From contig NC_134029.1 in the NCBI RefSeq assembly GCF_964204645.1, positions 24,384,450-24,448,449 of the forward strand: a stretch of DNA of 64,000 bases. The letters are read 5' to 3'. Both the position numbers and the translations under genes were made by a program. Origin of the DNA: Tubulanus polymorphus. Its lineage: Eukaryota > Nemertea > Palaeonemertea > Tubulaniformes > Tubulanidae. Positions 13,034 to 26,721 of the stretch are shown piece by piece; the first letter of the stretch is position 1, and each line of letters opens with the position of its first letter. A model generated the notes under the pieces. The model ran no database searches, was not told the DNA's origin, and saw only the letters and a program-made list of their open reading frames with translations.

Positions 13034-13306
13034 CTAACTCTCCATCAGTTTATTCTTAATTAGGGGATTTTCTGTGTCGGTCATTTTTAAATCATCGTTC
13101 CCAATCTGAATAATGTTAATCACTTTCCCGATAACTCGTGGCTTTAAAACTCCAAACAGACAATAGATGATCGACAAATTTTTCATTAGTTTTTGTTGAT
13201 AGATTGTTGAGATGTGAGAGAGGATGAGTTGAACACCTGTCACCGAGAACAACCAACCAATTATACTACATGTCGACACAAAACAACTTCGATAACTCTC
13301 AACCGA
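13034..13306 (-). CDS. Possible terminal exon of an unidentified membrane protein
   Basis: On the minus strand an open stretch of about 110 codons ends at a stop at 13034-13036. It contains one clear hydrophobic segment (STCSIIGWLFSVTGVQLIL) and a second weaker one (SIIYCLFGVL), then a charged tail ending NPLIKNKLMES. An internal ATG near 13309 could start it, but the frame is open for about 20 codons further upstream, so it may be a 3' exon. I recognise no family. It could belong with the hydrophobic open segment at 14591-14816 on the same strand, but no splice pair joining them is convincing. Confidence 0.3.
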   Translation of the reverse strand, partial: SVESYRSCFVSTCSIIGWLFSVTGVQLILSHISTIYQQKLMKNLSIIYCLFGVLKPRVIGKVINIIQIGNDDLKMTDTENPLIKNKLMES

Positions 13307-14267
13307 CATCTGTTCTAAAATGACGGCTCCACAAATCTGCCAATTTCTCGGAGAATAATATGTACGAAAGAAAACTTAGACGACAGATATATAAACAGGA
13401 AGATGTCCGAATTAAACATTCGATCAACGATACACAATTCGACGGGCACCGATTTAGTTAGAATTTAAGTTCATTTCAACAATTTTATCCCTTGGTGCAA
13501 ATATAAACACAGAACCCAGTACCCTAGAACTAGGTCCAGAACTGTGGAACTGGGTCCACAACTTTGGGACTGGCTATAAGACTGTGGAACTGGGTCATGT
13601 ACTGTGGGATTAAGTCACTGTGGAATTGGGTATTGTATTGTGTCCAGAACTGTGGAACTGGGTCACTGTGGAATTTGTTATTGTAATGTGTCCTGATTGG
13701 TTCTGAACTGTGAACTAATACACGTTCATCTGTTGGTTCCCTCAAAAAATCTAGGATTAAAAAACTGTCAAATATTTCTGGATTCGACGTGTGAATATTA
13801 TCTTCACAGCACCGGTTGACAAATCGATAAAAATCGACCACAGTTTTTACGTATCTCGGAGAGAAAAGGCGCGCACGACGTCGACAGTAAATTGGTTTCG
13901 GTAACGAAGTGACTTCGACTCCACGAGTTGGCTGAATTTGATTGATAAATCGATTGTGGATTATTAGTGATTTAGCAGCGGTTTTCCACTCACTCTCTCT
14001 CTCCCTCTCACTCTCTCTCTCTCCCTCTTCCCTCTCTCCTCTCTCTCTCCCTCTGCCAGTCTCACCGTGTTACCAGCGTAGATTGATCATAGATTCAACA
14101 TCAACCATCAGTAAAAAAACTTCCATTTCGTCTAAATTACGACGGTATCGAAGAACTCCGTCGAAACAGCGACATCGTTAAATGCTTTGTTTATTTCAAC
14201 GGATACTCGTAGAGAGATGACCACTGACTATTGATAAACTAATAAACATCTCAACTTAACGTGAACT

Positions 14268-14417
14268 AGGTCCAGTTAAAGTATCATAAACCGTACCTAA
14301 CTTCAAACGTGGACCCCATTACACGGCGAACAACTCGGTATTGGTAACATGATAACAAAAATTATGATAGAAAAACCTTATGGAATCATTAAGTCATTAC
14401 TTTGCAACTGGACCCCC
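14268..14417. mobile_element. Possible degenerate MITE
   Basis: The ends AGGTCCAGTTAAAG and CTTTGCAACTGGACCC are imperfect inverted repeats about 150 bp apart, like the GGTTCCA family. Confidence 0.35.
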
Positions 14418-14590
14418 AGGTGCCTTGCAGTAATGTGTCAACTTCTGTTGAAAGATTTCAAATATCGATTTACAACCAAAAATAGCTGTAGTCTGTTGTT
14501 AAATGGACGGAATGGTAAAGACTACTGATCCAAGAAATAGACTCTATACACGATAAGTCGGTGCGCGTTTTATATTATAACCGGGTACAA

Positions 14591-14816
14591 TTAGCAGTTT
14601 CGAGTGTCGGCTACTTTCCATACAATACAGAGAAAAAATACGACCGACGCCGAGCTAACAAAACCGGCAAAAGTAGCTGAATAAGTGGCTACAAATATTG
14701 ACGGAAGTCTGGCTGATCTCAATAACTCGTACATGGCTACAAACGACACGCAATCTCTCATTAATGGTTCGTTCTTATTCCACGCTAAATCAATGAATTT
14801 CAACCGTTTCTTAGTT
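14591..14816 (-). CDS. Possible exon with one transmembrane segment
   Basis: Minus-strand open segment of about 75 codons beginning after a plausible acceptor (a CTGATAAC branch-like motif followed by TAG near 14817) and ending at a stop at 14591-14593. It encodes a charged start (ETKKRLKFIDLAWNKNE), an alpha-helical middle, and a strongly hydrophobic stretch (SSASVVFFLCIVWKV) close to the end. No family is recognised. The composition looks coding, but chance is not excluded. Confidence 0.25.
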
Positions 14817-15698
14817 TCTAGTTATCAGGGAAACCTGTATCCATCGAATTAGATTCGATACATTTTAAACTGAATATTGTACAGATTTTTCGAAAGCTAT
14901 TTAGTTAACAGACATGGCTAGGTCCTTGCTCGTCCAAGCAGAGGAGCCCGTCCCGGTTCTCAAAACAAATCAATTCAAGGAAGTCATCTCTGAAGGCGAT
15001 AATTTGTTTCTATTTCCTCAGATTTGATGGCACCCGATACGTCGATGACGCAATACTTCGATTTGCATATTTGACAGTTAACAACTGCGCTAATACTAAT
15101 CATAGCGAGTGAGCCAGTGAACTGTGGTGTGACGTATGTCGCTAATAATGTCCATTATAATCCCATCATCAATTCAAAACCACTATAAACCAGACGAAAT
15201 AAATCCCTGCCACAATGGAGAACTGTATGAGACCACTTTGTAATCTTCAATCGCGCTCAACGTGTGGAGGATAATCGCTTATAATCAATGAGAATCAGTA
15301 TTTCACATACAGCTGTGATCGCCACTTTCTCTTTCTTCACCTCTCTAGTTATTTGCGATCGTTCACAATCTAGTGGTGCGCAGTTTCGAGAATGAACCCT
15401 CGATCAAACAGCGGTTTCGTTGTCGTCCAGTTCTGGAGTTGAAATCAATTCGTAGCCAATAGTTTAGACCAAACTCCTCAGCTCCAGACAATGATTCAAC
15501 TTAAACGGACACATTTACCTAAATATCATTCAAAACTTTTTAATGCTTAACCAACAACTGCGAAATTGATCCTTAGGATCAGATTTATACCGATAACTAC
15601 AGAACTGTTGGATTGCAGGAAGCCCACAATTATTGAAGTATTATTTGATTGTCTGTGTGTGTGAGTGTGTGTGTGTGGGGTCGTGGTTTTTTTCCTAG

Positions 15699-15970
15699 CT
15701 CGTGAGGCAGAGCAGCTCGCAGTCTATCAGAGTCTCACGATAAATCTCTTCTTAGCGTGTTACTTTTACTTATCGGAATTCTTGATGCCTGAATCTCAGC
15801 GTGTGCGCCTAGATTTATACAGTTACTGGACTTCAAATAAATCAAGCCGTATCAAAGATGTTGGTGATCTTGATAATATTTCAGCTTTTCTGAAAGCAGT
15901 TACACGAAGCAGAACCGAAGCCGTTCGTTCGCCTGCGCCGAGTCTGGTCGAGGACCACGCACCTGACTGA
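15699..15970 (+). CDS. Probable terminal coding exon of an unidentified gene
   Basis: A (GT)n tract is followed by a good acceptor (a pyrimidine run ending in CCTAG at 15698), then 90 codons open in one frame to TGA at 15968-15970. The other two frames close quickly. The peptide starts REAEQLAVYQSL, has a moderately hydrophobic part (INLFLACYFYLSEF), then a polar tail with SQRVRLDLYSYW, KDVGDLDNISAFLKAV and EDHAPD at the end. No domain is recognised. The exon would be joined in phase 1 to an upstream exon I did not find. Confidence 0.42.
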
Positions 15971-16918
15971 TCACCGCAGCGAAATGATCACCACACTGAC
16001 ATCGCATTCGACACGAGAATAACTGAACCAATAAATTGAACACGAAAATCCTCGTGATTTTAAGATGATCAATAATAATTCACGCATTAATCGTAGTAAA
16101 ATGAGCTACACATGATTTCCATTAGGTCGTACCATCGAGCATTTTATCCATTAATGGAGGATTTATGAAAGACGAGAGATGGTGGTATCCTCGTATCGAT
16201 AATTCTGGACGACGATTTATCAAATGGCGTGACTTGAGAATTTCACTTCGAGATCTCGTATCAATTGTTCGTTAATGTAATTTACTTAAAAATCGGCGAG
16301 ATGAAATCCGTAAAAATAATCCGACGATTTTAACGGCGATTTTCACTTCGCTTTAATCGTCTTTAAAGTAATTCATTATAAATTGCAAAATGCATTTCAT
16401 GTAATAAGATCCAAAGCGAAGCCGGATCAAAGTTCGCTTCTGCGAGTAATTTCAATTCATTTAGCTGCTGAGATGAGAAGAATCGAAATGTCTTGTAGGA
16501 ATTCAGTTTATTTCGCCTAATTCATTCGTAGTGTCGACTATTATCATCCATCAAATGTGTGTAAGTGGAACTGACTGTGGAAATATTCGATTGGAATCCT
16601 GTTCCTTTGATCGATATTTTTACGAACGCTCGTTCACTAATGTCAATATAGTTTGCTTATATCGATGACCGAGCTAATTTTCTGCACCAATTCGTCTCCG
16701 AGTTCTCAGATATTTCTCAATCAGAAATCGAACCCACGGCAGTGACAATACAGCTGCAGTGCATAATGACATTTCAATAATTACACCTCGACTTCTCGAC
16801 TGACGTGTGCTGGTTGTAATAAGCGACCGTTTTACTCTCGTATCTCCAGCGATCGGAGTCAGATTCCATGCGTAACAACACTTCCATTCAGAGAGGACAC
16901 GATCCTAGAGACACCAGA

Positions 16919-17055
16919 GGCTGGTTCCATAGTCAAGACTTAAGTCCAAAAGTGGTCATAAATCTTAAGACTGGTCTTAAGCTGTTAGATAAACTATAGA
17001 ACAAAGATAGTCTTAGACTGGTCCTGAGTCTAAGCCATGACTATGCAACCGGCCC
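16919..17055. mobile_element. Palindromic MITE-like element
   Basis: Inverted ends GGCTGGTTCCATAGTCA and TGACTATGCAACCGGCC, with inner AGACTGGTC and TTAAGAC blocks. The ends resemble the GGTTCCA family. Confidence 0.6.
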
Positions 17056-17583
17056 CCGTTCCACGTCCCTTGATTTAAATCAACAGTTAAAACATTGGAA
17101 ATTGATAAGTTTGATTATTTAAGTTTGAGTCAAATCTAGCTCTGAGAACTATAACTCAAAATCCGAACGATGATTGGAATTAGTATTTTCGAATAACCCT
17201 TTTCATTACCAATAAATCGTAGATTTAGAAATTTCCAGCACCGTTCTTCTGAACATATCGATAATTTAATTGAACAATGTTTTGTTGTCGATGACAAAAA
17301 ATATTTCATTTTATTATATGAAATATATGAGATTTTTGATATTTTGGAATGAGATTGGTGGTATTTCTTAAAGGAAAATTCTGGAATCCGCAGTTTCTTA
17401 CGAATCTGAATAAAACTACGGATGCATTTGATTCGAGTCGATTCTACAGTAACGAGTTCACACCGATACAAGATTCGATCACGTGTTCGTATGGTGAGAT
17501 ATGTAAATACGCGTGAACGGTCACTGGTTTTTGAAAAAAAGTTCCACCTTTTGAAAATCCAGATCCTAATCACCTCTATACAG

Positions 17584-17738
17584 CCTCCATCATCAGACTG
17601 GATACAGGACACGAGAGTGAGACTCGTCGCCGAGCTGAGGCTGATATCCATCTTGACAAGCTTCAAATCGATGTTGAACGGAGAAGTGACGCATTGTTTC
17701 CCGCTGACAGTTTGGCGGAACATGTAAAACTATCGTAG
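17584..17738 (+). CDS. Probable terminal coding exon of an unidentified gene
   Basis: A CTAAT branch-point-like motif lies 15 bases before an acceptor (CTCTATACAG, ending 17583). The frame that follows has no start codon but stays open to TAG at 17736-17738. Its 51 codons encode a charged, helix-like tail, including RLDTGHESETRRR, DIHLDKLQIDVERR and a terminal SLAEHVKLS. The periodic charged and hydrophobic residues suggest a coiled region or the cytoplasmic tail of a receptor or channel. The longer minus-strand open frame over the same bases looks like a shadow. The gene is unknown. Confidence 0.38.
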
Positions 17739-18725
17739 CGCACGAGGCTGATCGAATGATCCTTGACATAATCATCGGTTCATAAAGATTCCTCATTCTG
17801 CACTTAGAATATTAATGTGTCCCCCGCTACTATTTGTGTGAAATATAAGCGAATCACGTCAAAACCTCAGTAAAACATTTCCGCTTTTACATCTCGAATC
17901 ATCGTGTGGTTCAATGGACGGCCATTTCTTCGTTCAAATTTCCATCTTGTTTCAACTCGGGCGCGCGCGCTTCATATCACGTTTATCCGTCGAATCATTT
18001 ACAGGTAAATCAACGCGGAAACTGCTTTAGACAATGAGACTGTGAGTGAAAATAGTAAAGGAATTTATTCAACTAGAGGCATTTTTTTTATTTCGTATCG
18101 ACTCCAAATTTAAATCATATCCGTAACTTGTACGTTTTAATCAGTGGTTCATTGATACGATTACGGAGTCCAATTTCGTGAAATAGTTAAACTAAAACAT
18201 TTGGTGGCTACTTCATGTTTCCAATGTCTTTTCAGTGAGAGTCGAGTATTGTATGAACCGGATTCTATTCAATAAGACTCGTCTTCCTGATGTTTATACC
18301 TGTATATATATATACATGTTTGGTGCAACACGGATAAGTAAAACTCGTCAGCGATTGCCCAGGTTCCCGTGTGATGATGCTCAGTGTATAATACGTGCTG
18401 ATCTGTGTAATTATGTTAGGAGTCTCTATTAACGTGAGGATAAGAAGTGTTGTACAAGTATCGTTGACCTGGCGATTCGAGAGTGATATATCAAATTGTG
18501 ACAAGAATGTCTTCAGCAGACGTTATGTCAGTGACAGAACTCACGAGATTGAAAACGACGTGACACGATATCGGGTGACAAGTTTACCGTATAGAAGTCA
18601 CGTGGGTTCAGTGTCACTACGAGTCAGTACACAACAACTGGTTACTAGCAACGCGTCATTCACAATCACCACATATCAAATGTATACAGTAAAAACAACG
18701 GTCTTAATGCCCGGTATTTCTCGAG

Positions 18726-20695
18726 ACCCAGTCATCCAGTCATCCAGTCATCCAGTCACCCAGTCATCCAGTCGCCCAGCCGCCCACTCATCCAGTCGTC
18801 CAGTCATCCAGTCGCCCAGTCATCCAATCGCCCGGTCACCCAATCACCCAGTCGCCCAGCCGCCCAGCCGCCCAGTCATTCAGTCATCTAGTCGCCCAGC
18901 CGCCCATCCGTCCAGTCACCCAGCCGTCTAGTCACCCAGTCACCCAATCACCCAGTCACCCAGTCATCTAGTCGCCAGGCCGCCCATCCGTTCAGTCGCC
19001 CTGCCGCCTAGTCACCCAGTCGCCCAGTCACCCAGTCACCCAGTCACTCAGTCGCTCAGTCACCCAGTCACCCAGTCACCCAGTCACCCAATCGCCCAGT
19101 CGCCCAGTCACCCAGTCACTCAGTCGCCCAGTCACCCAGTCACCCAGTCATCCAGTTATCTAGTCGCCAGGCCGCCCATCCGTTCAGTCGCCCTGCCGCC
19201 TAGTCACCCAGTCGCCCAGTCACCCAGTCATCTAGTCGCCCAGCCGCTCATCCGTTCAGTCGCCCTGCCGCCTAGTCACTCAGTCGCCCAGTCACCCAGT
19301 CACCCAGTCACCCAGTCGCCCAGTCACCCAGTCACCCAGTCACTCAGTCGCCCAGTCACCCAGTCGCCCAGTCACCCAGTCATCCAGTCATCTAGTCGCC
19401 CAGCCGCCCATCCGTCCAGTCGCCCAGTCGCCCAGTCACTCAGTCGCTCAGTCACCCAGTCACCCAGTCACCCAGTCGCCCAGTCACCCAGTCGCCCAGT
19501 CACCCAGTCACCCAGTCACCCAGTCACCCAGTCGCCCAGTCACTCAGTCGCCCAGTCACCCAGTCGCCCAGTCGCCCAGTCACCCAGTCACCCAGTCACC
19601 CAGTCACCCAGTCACCCAGTCGCCCAGTCACTCAGTCGCCCAGTCACCCAGTCGCCCAGTCGCCCAGTCACCCAGTCGCCCAGTCACTCAGTCAACCAGT
19701 CACCCAGTCATCCAGTCACCCAGTCATCCAGTCGCCCAGCCGCCCAGTCATCCAGTCATCCATACAGCCGCCCAGTCGCCCAGTCACCCAGTCACCCAGT
19801 CACCCAGTCACCCAGTCGCCCAGTCACTCAGTCGCCCAGTCACCCAGTCGCCCAGTCACCCAGTCATCCAGTCATCTAGTCGCCCAGCCGCCCATCCGTT
19901 CAGTCGCCCAGCCGTCTAGTCACCCAGTCACCAAATCGCCCAGTCGCCCAGTCACCCAGTCACCCAGTCATTCAGTTATCTAGTCGCCAGGCCGCCCATC
20001 CGTTCAGTCGCCCTGCCGCCTAGTCGCCCAGTCACCCAGTCATCCAGTCATCTAGTCGCCCAGCCGCCCATCCGTCCAGTCGCCCTGCCGCCTAGTCACC
20101 CAGTCGCCCAGTCACCCAGTCACCCAGTCAACCAGTCATCTAGTCGCCCAGCCGTCCATCCGTTCAGTCGCCCTGCCGCCTAGTCACCCAGTCGCCCAGT
20201 CACCCAGTCACCCAGTCATCCAGTCATCTAGTCGCCCAGCCGCCCATCCGTCCAGTCACCCAGCCGTCTAGTCACCCAGTCACCCAATCGCCCAGTCGCC
20301 CAGTCACCCAGTCACTCAGTCGCCCAGTCACCCAGTCGCCCAGTCACACAGTCACACAGTCACCCAGTCACCCAGCCACCCAGTCGCCCAGTCGCCCAGT
20401 CGCCCAGTCACTCAGTCGCCCAGTCACACAGTCACCCAGTCATCCATCCAGTCGCCCAGCCGCCCACTCATCCAGTCGTCCAGTCATCCAGTCGCCCAGT
20501 CACCCAATCGCCCGGTCACCCAGCCGCCCAGTCATCCAGTCACCCAGTCACCCAATCACCCAGTCGCCCAGCCGCCCAGTCACCCAATCACCCAATCGCC
20601 CAGTCACCCAGTCACCCAATCGCCCAGTCGCCCAGCCACCCAGTCACCCAGCCACACAATCGACCAGTCACCCAGTCGACCAGTCATCGAGTTAG
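18726..20695. repeat. 9-bp minisatellite, about 2 kb
   Basis: About 220 units of CAGTCACCC with variants (CAGTCGCCC, CAGTCATCC, CAGCCGCCC). Blocks of 60-150 bp that include GCCGCCCATCCGTTCAGTCG recur, a higher-order pattern. All frames are repeat artefacts. Confidence 0.95.
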
Positions 20696-21228
20696 CCAGG
20701 AACCTAGCCCAGGTATCACAAGTGATTTAAGATTTGACTCAGAGTTAACCCATGATTGTGGAACTAATGGTTGTGGTACTTCAGGAAAGGTTGACTGAGA
20801 ACAGGCTTAGATAATACCGAAGCACCTTCCTATCAACCACTGATTGTGATGTAATAATGGCCGCGTGTTTGTTTTATCGCTGATGGATCTGATCATCATT
20901 AAACAACCACCAGATAAACAATCATCAAAGTAGTAATAACAGCAAATTACACGAATAACTGTTGGGAACGGTGGCTGTGAAGAGCGGTGGCTTATGGAAG
21001 AAACATGCGCCATTTTTCTTATCGATGGATTTCGTAATGAACTCATCGTTCAATAATCATCTTCTGTAATTATGTTAGTCTTATCTGAACCTATTTACTT
21101 TTAGTAGATGAGCGAAGTTTGCGCTATAATGACATCTGAATCATATAAAAATCTAACACTAAGAATGAAAATTAGTATATAATCTTTCCCTGAGAGTCCA
21201 CGGATACAAGGCCCTATAGATCTCAAGA

Positions 21229-21470
21229 GAGTACCCATAGCCCACAGAGACTAGTCCCTAAAGAGCCCGATAGAGTACCCACAGCCCACAGAGACTAGTC
21301 CCTATAGAGCCCGATAGAGTACCCACAGCCCACAGAGACTAGTCCCTATAGAGCCCGATAGAGTACCCACAGCCCACAGAGACTAGTCCCTATAGAGCCA
21401 GATAGAGTACCCACAGCCCACAGATAGAGTACCCACAGCCCACAAGAGTACCCACAGCCCACAGAGAGCT
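21229..21470. repeat. 44-bp minisatellite
   Basis: About 4.5 units built of AGAGTACCCACAGCCCACAG and AGACTAGTCCCTATAGAGCC; the last units are shortened. Confidence 0.9.
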
Positions 21471-22861
21471 TCACGAGCCAGTTCGCTGGTTCACGGCTGG
21501 ATAAGAGGATACGATCCGATCAGTGATGCTGGAACGTCACCCGTCAAAAAATATCGATGGTGAAATATGACGTATATTAAGTCGATGAAGCGTGTAGACC
21601 ATTACTTTGTCTGGCCACAGAGGAGATATATGATCCCCGTAGTAAAAAACGGATAGCTCGTGGAACACGATAAACTCGACGTCCAGTAACGACCAAAACA
21701 CAGTGGAAAAAACTCGTGAATTATGACGAATTGATTTACAACGTAGTAAAGAGTCGGTGATGCGTGTTAGCGGCAAATCACTCACCAGCTTTATATCAAT
21801 GAGAAAATAATGTTAGATGCAGGGAGAAAAATATCAGAAAAACATGCTAAAAACTACGATCAATAGTAGACCACGGGCCAGATGCTCTAAAGTGCAACTT
21901 CCCACTGAACTCTAACTAACTTTTGAATAACTGAGGCCAGATTTGATCGTAGTTCCTCGAGAGGGAGGCAACAGGGGGCAGTAAGTTCATTTCCCTACAT
22001 TCAACTGTGGAACTAACTTCAGTTCTCAAGCTCTCGATCGACCCTAAATTACGATCGATCCTAGAGTTGGAGTCAAATCTTAACCGATAAACTCTAGACC
22101 AGGATCCAACCGGGGCATGATAAAACACGTTTCACAATTATCACTGGTATCAAGTGTGATTCAGTGAAAGGAGTCGCGGTTATCAATGAAACATGTATTT
22201 CACCAGAAGTCTATAGAATACGCAACGGATCCCCAGGTGTTGATTAAAACCTAATGCGATAATTATCTGAAGAACGGATCGTTTAAGAATTAAGTTTATG
22301 CCTCCGCGCAAAACCACTCGGGAAATTCCGCATTATAGAATCCGTTTATCGTATTATCAACTGTTTCAATTCCATCCGTAGATGAACTGATGATATACGC
22401 GCCTCCTTGTACTCCACAAGTACATTTTACCGTTATTGTTCTTAGGTGTTTAAGACATCAGGTGTTTAAGAGTGTCCATTTTACACAATCATTGACTACA
22501 GTTTGCTTATCACTGAGATTTATTCATAGAAATAATCATAATTTTCAAAAATTATTTGAATCTCTTTTTGCTCCGTTTTATAATAAATCTTTTGCTCGAA
22601 TACTAGTGTATAATACATTGCTGTCTGGACCTCTTCAGACATCCCGTTGCCTTGACCCTGCGTTCCCTCAGATATTCTTTCAATTTTTGATGTTGCAAAC
22701 TTCATATGTATAATGTGTTCAGCATTTTCAACAGAGACATTTTCAATTGCATAATAAATTAATACCACCAGAAATTAGACATTTAACCATAAACCATCAG
22801 AAGCTTTCGCTAAGACTTAACACTGCAAGAGTGGATGTCTGGAAGATGGGAGTTTAGGCAA

Positions 22862-23140
22862 GGTTGTCTGAGGGGTGGATTGCAGATTGTCTGAGGGGTG
22901 GATTGCAGATTGTCTGAGGTGTGGTCGAGGTTCACAGATTTTCTGAGGGGTGGTCGACGTTTGTAGATTGTCTGAGGTGTGGTCGACGTCTGTAGACTGT
23001 CTGAGGTGTGGTCGACGTTTGTAGATTGTCTGAGGTCTGGTCGACGTTTGTAGATTGTCTGAGGTGTGGTCGACGTTTGTAGATTGTCTGAGGTCTGGTC
23101 GAGGATTGCAGGTTGTCTGAAGTCTGGTCGAGGATTGCAG
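22862..23140. repeat. 29-bp minisatellite
   Basis: About ten units of GATTGTCTGAGGTGTGG followed by TCGACGTTTGTA, diverging toward both ends. Confidence 0.9.
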
Positions 23141-24604
23141 GTGGCGCATATTAATACTATCACTGTTTATGATGCGCAGTTCACAAAAATCCCTAGATTA
23201 TCATCAGACAAGAATGATTTTCAGTTTCAGTTGATAGAAATCAGAGATTTCAGAATAATAGTAATAATATGTATTAGACGAGTCTCGTCCATTAGTGAAA
23301 TGACAGTAGTGAAATTCGGCACCGCGGCATCATTTCGTCTTTACGGTCCATAAACTAACGAGTCAATTCCAGTGGAGGGGATTAAGTAAGTGAACTAACC
23401 CCGGATGGCAGGTTTATAGATGAGAGATGCACGGTTTATCCCATCGGGAAATGGGATTAAACGAGAAGAAATCGTAACCGTGTGTGAACACAACATTCTC
23501 CATAGTTTCTTCAAATCGTGATACAAATAAACTCTCTTATCCCCGAGACGTGTCGTATCCGCCGAATCCGTATCCGCCGAGCGGTAAATAGTAGAAGAAT
23601 TGTTGTCCGGTTTCAGTTCCGCTTTTTATCGGTTAAGATTTTTATTTTTATTGTTAAAACATTGAAATCAATGGATGAGTAAACTTTAAACTAGAAAACC
23701 GTGCATCTCGGTTATTTGCGGTTTCGGAAAATCGTCTTAAAATTAATTTTAGAAAAAGGAGAAATTTGACGTTCTTTTTTATTATCGATCTTATGAAAAT
23801 AAACTTTCGGTAGAAATTCGATATTTTGTAACATCTGTTACATATTAGTTTTTGTTATAGCTGTTGCTAAATAAATTTTTGATAATGGAATATTGAAGCA
23901 TGGTCTTTAGTTTGAGTTGAGTTTTTTTAATTTCTCCGATTAATGGGTGGTTTACAGTTTGATGCCAAGATCCACAGCCTTGCTAGAAAACCTGTATCGA
24001 ACTATAGTTTTCTGTAGTCTGAACTGATCAATTCGTTACCGGCGAGTGTTCGGTGGAAGTTCGAATAGATTCTTGTTGTTTTCGTGTCTAATGTTGCCCC
24101 ATTTTCCCTCGTTTTCATGGATGGAAAAACAAATCCGGAAAAAATAACAAAAGCGAAGAACCTGCTTTCATCGGAATGGCTTAATCCGTTCGCTGAATTC
24201 CCAGTCCGCCGTGCGGGAGTTAGTTCCTTATGGTGTTAATGCTCGAGTGGTTTGATATCTGGGGAATTTTCCGATCACGCGTGCGTCCCAATTGGAATAA
24301 TCGTCCTCCTAGTTCCCCTGACAACAGATAGCTCCCAATATGAAGATTTTGACGAGGTAAATATTTCGATTCGCCGCGAGAAATTCTTTGACAATTTGAC
24401 GGCTATTTTTGTCACCTGAAGCAAAACTGAAACGTAATCCATCTAAATGCAAATACGGGAAAGATGAAAAACATCGAGAACATGACGAAAATAACGACAG
24501 TCGAATCTTTTCTAGTCATATAAAGTATCACTGATCACTTGAAATTGTCTGAGTTTTATCACGAAAACAAGACACGTCTGGTATAGAATAGCAATAAAAT
24601 TCCC

Positions 24605-24705
24605 ATTTTCTGAACCCGACCTGTGCCACTGCAGGTTAGAATTCCACACCCCCGACCTGCACCACTGCGGATTAGAATTCCAAACCCTCTGACCTGTACC
24701 ACTCA
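24605..24705. repeat. About 45-bp tandem repeat, two and a half units
   Basis: GACCTGCACCACTGCGG followed by TTAGAATTCCA, repeated. Confidence 0.7.
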
Positions 24706-25409
24706 AAAATCTATCATATCTATCTCTCATTCTTACCGACCATAATTCAGGGCTTGGTTATTTCTTGTTTTCGGTAAGTAAAATATTTTCCACCAACATT
24801 ATGAAATGATACTCGAAGATGTCAATTTCACTGATCCTAATGGAATACTATTACTCTCTGAGAAAAATCTGTCCAAATTTCCAAGGTTAAGAGTTACAAG
24901 TTTTCCAAGACGTACACGCTTTATGAATATCATGAATGATTCATCAACAGAATTCGTCAACAGAATGATGCATTGAAAAAGTATTTCGCCAAACAAAACA
25001 AACATACAATTTATCGGTTATACCATGCTATTTACCTGGTATTTACAGGGTGGGCTTGAGTCTGAAAGTTCAAACTGCTCAAAGCATATTCCCTAATACC
25101 TGTCGCATTCCTTATAGAATCGTGGGCACCGTTGTACGTTCAAGTGGCCTACAATCTTAAGCGACTGGCCTTAATTTGCTAACTAAGAATGGTAATAGAT
25201 TAGACGGGTTTCGAATCCCTCCTCACAAGAAAAACGGGTTTCGAATATAGTCCCCCTCACGAGACAAGTCACTCATGACATCAGAGACATAGTGGGGTAA
25301 CGGTATCTACCCCATAAGGATTTCATTTTGGAAATGAATTCATTTCAACTTAATTCAAACCATAGACTACATAAGGTTTTCAAATCCATCGACAAAATTA
25401 ATCGAGACA

Positions 25410-25560
25410 TGTGGAACTGCGACTGCGGAACTGTGGGACTGTGGTGGAGCTGTTGGACTGTGGAACTGTGGGACTGTGAAGCTGTTGGACTGTGGGGCTG
25501 TGGGACTGTGGAGCTGTTGGACTGTGGGGCTGTGGGGCTGTGGGGCTGTTGGACAGTGTC
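25410..25560. repeat. 9-bp-based tandem repeat
   Basis: Units of GGACTGTG and GAGCTGTT; the frames across it are repeat artefacts. Confidence 0.8.
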
Positions 25561-26119
25561 CTGTTTTTGGTGAGAATTCACTGAAGATAAAGAAAGCGTT
25601 GCAAGGAGTGCTTGATTTTCATTGATTGCTAACATCGTTCTGGGGAAGCTCCGTAGCCAGCTGTAAAATTATGGCGACGATTTTAGGAAGCTTAAGTTGT
25701 GTAGATTTCATTTACAGGCGGTAATGGACTTGTCCATCTAAATCTGCATCAGATATCAACGGTTCGAGTCGGTTCTTATCAGAATCGAGTGTTTGTGATA
25801 CGCATAGTGACCGCAGTTTGATCTGGTTACCGCGAACAGACAGCTAAACCTCACGGGAATCACTGGCCATCACATCGTAAATTGACGCGTATCAACTGAC
25901 TATTTATATCACATTTCTCCTGGCCAGATCTCGTGCAGGTCTCGTGCAGGTCGCGTGCAGGTCTCGTGTTAAGGTCTTATTCCATTACGATCCCCGACAC
26001 ATATTTCTCCATTAGAGCAATCACCCCCACAACAATTCCATTTCTATTTTACGACGCGCCTTCAAACCAAGAAATGTTTCGAAATTGAGCTCCCACTGCT
26101 GCCAGCAGTCGAACCACCA

Positions 26120-26276
26120 GGGCCCGGTTCCACAGTTCTGAGTTAACTTTGACCCTCGAGTTAACTCTTTCGCTGGGGATATATTTCTTCATTATCCATT
26201 CAATCTGGGGGACATTAAAAATGAACTGATTTTAACTCAGAGTTAACTTTAACTCACAACTGTGGAACCGGGCCCA
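26120..26276. mobile_element. Palindromic MITE, GGGCCCGGTTCCACAGTT ends
   Basis: About 157 bp with inverted ends GGGCCCGGTTCCACAGTT and AACTGTGGAACCGGGCCC and inner GAGTTAAC repeats. It is related to the elements at 53651 and 58149. Confidence 0.7.
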
Positions 26277-26564
26277 GTAGCCTAGAATAGAGACATTTAC
26301 AGCTGGTTCCACAGCTGTATCATATAGAGTTTACCCTTGAACACGATTGAAACAAACAAGTTGTCTCAGGTCAACTGTAAAGACCTGTTTTTTCGGGTCA
26401 TGTCGTTTGTCACGATTATTTCCGTAATCATCAGACATCAGACATCAGACATCAGATATACAAACTCTTTTATATCGATTGCGAAGATATTTTTGAATTT
26501 TGTTTATATTTTTAGAGTCGTTCAATAAAATGCTTATTACAGAGTATTTGGCTTATACGAGTTA

Positions 26565-26721
<157 letters not shown>

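Larger units (their letters stand above)
20696..26119. other. Intergenic stretch with minisatellites
   Basis: The 44-bp, 29-bp, 45-bp and 9-bp arrays are the only clear structure. I saw no supported exon. Confidence 0.5.

Noticed and set aside
17136-17723. 195-codon minus-strand frame
   Set aside because: It overlaps the better-supported plus-strand exon at 17584-17738, has no domain, and its composition looks like a shadow.
22810-23163. CRISPR-like array of regularly spaced repeats
   Set aside because: A head-to-tail minisatellite with a 29-bp period and no unique spacers, in an animal genome.
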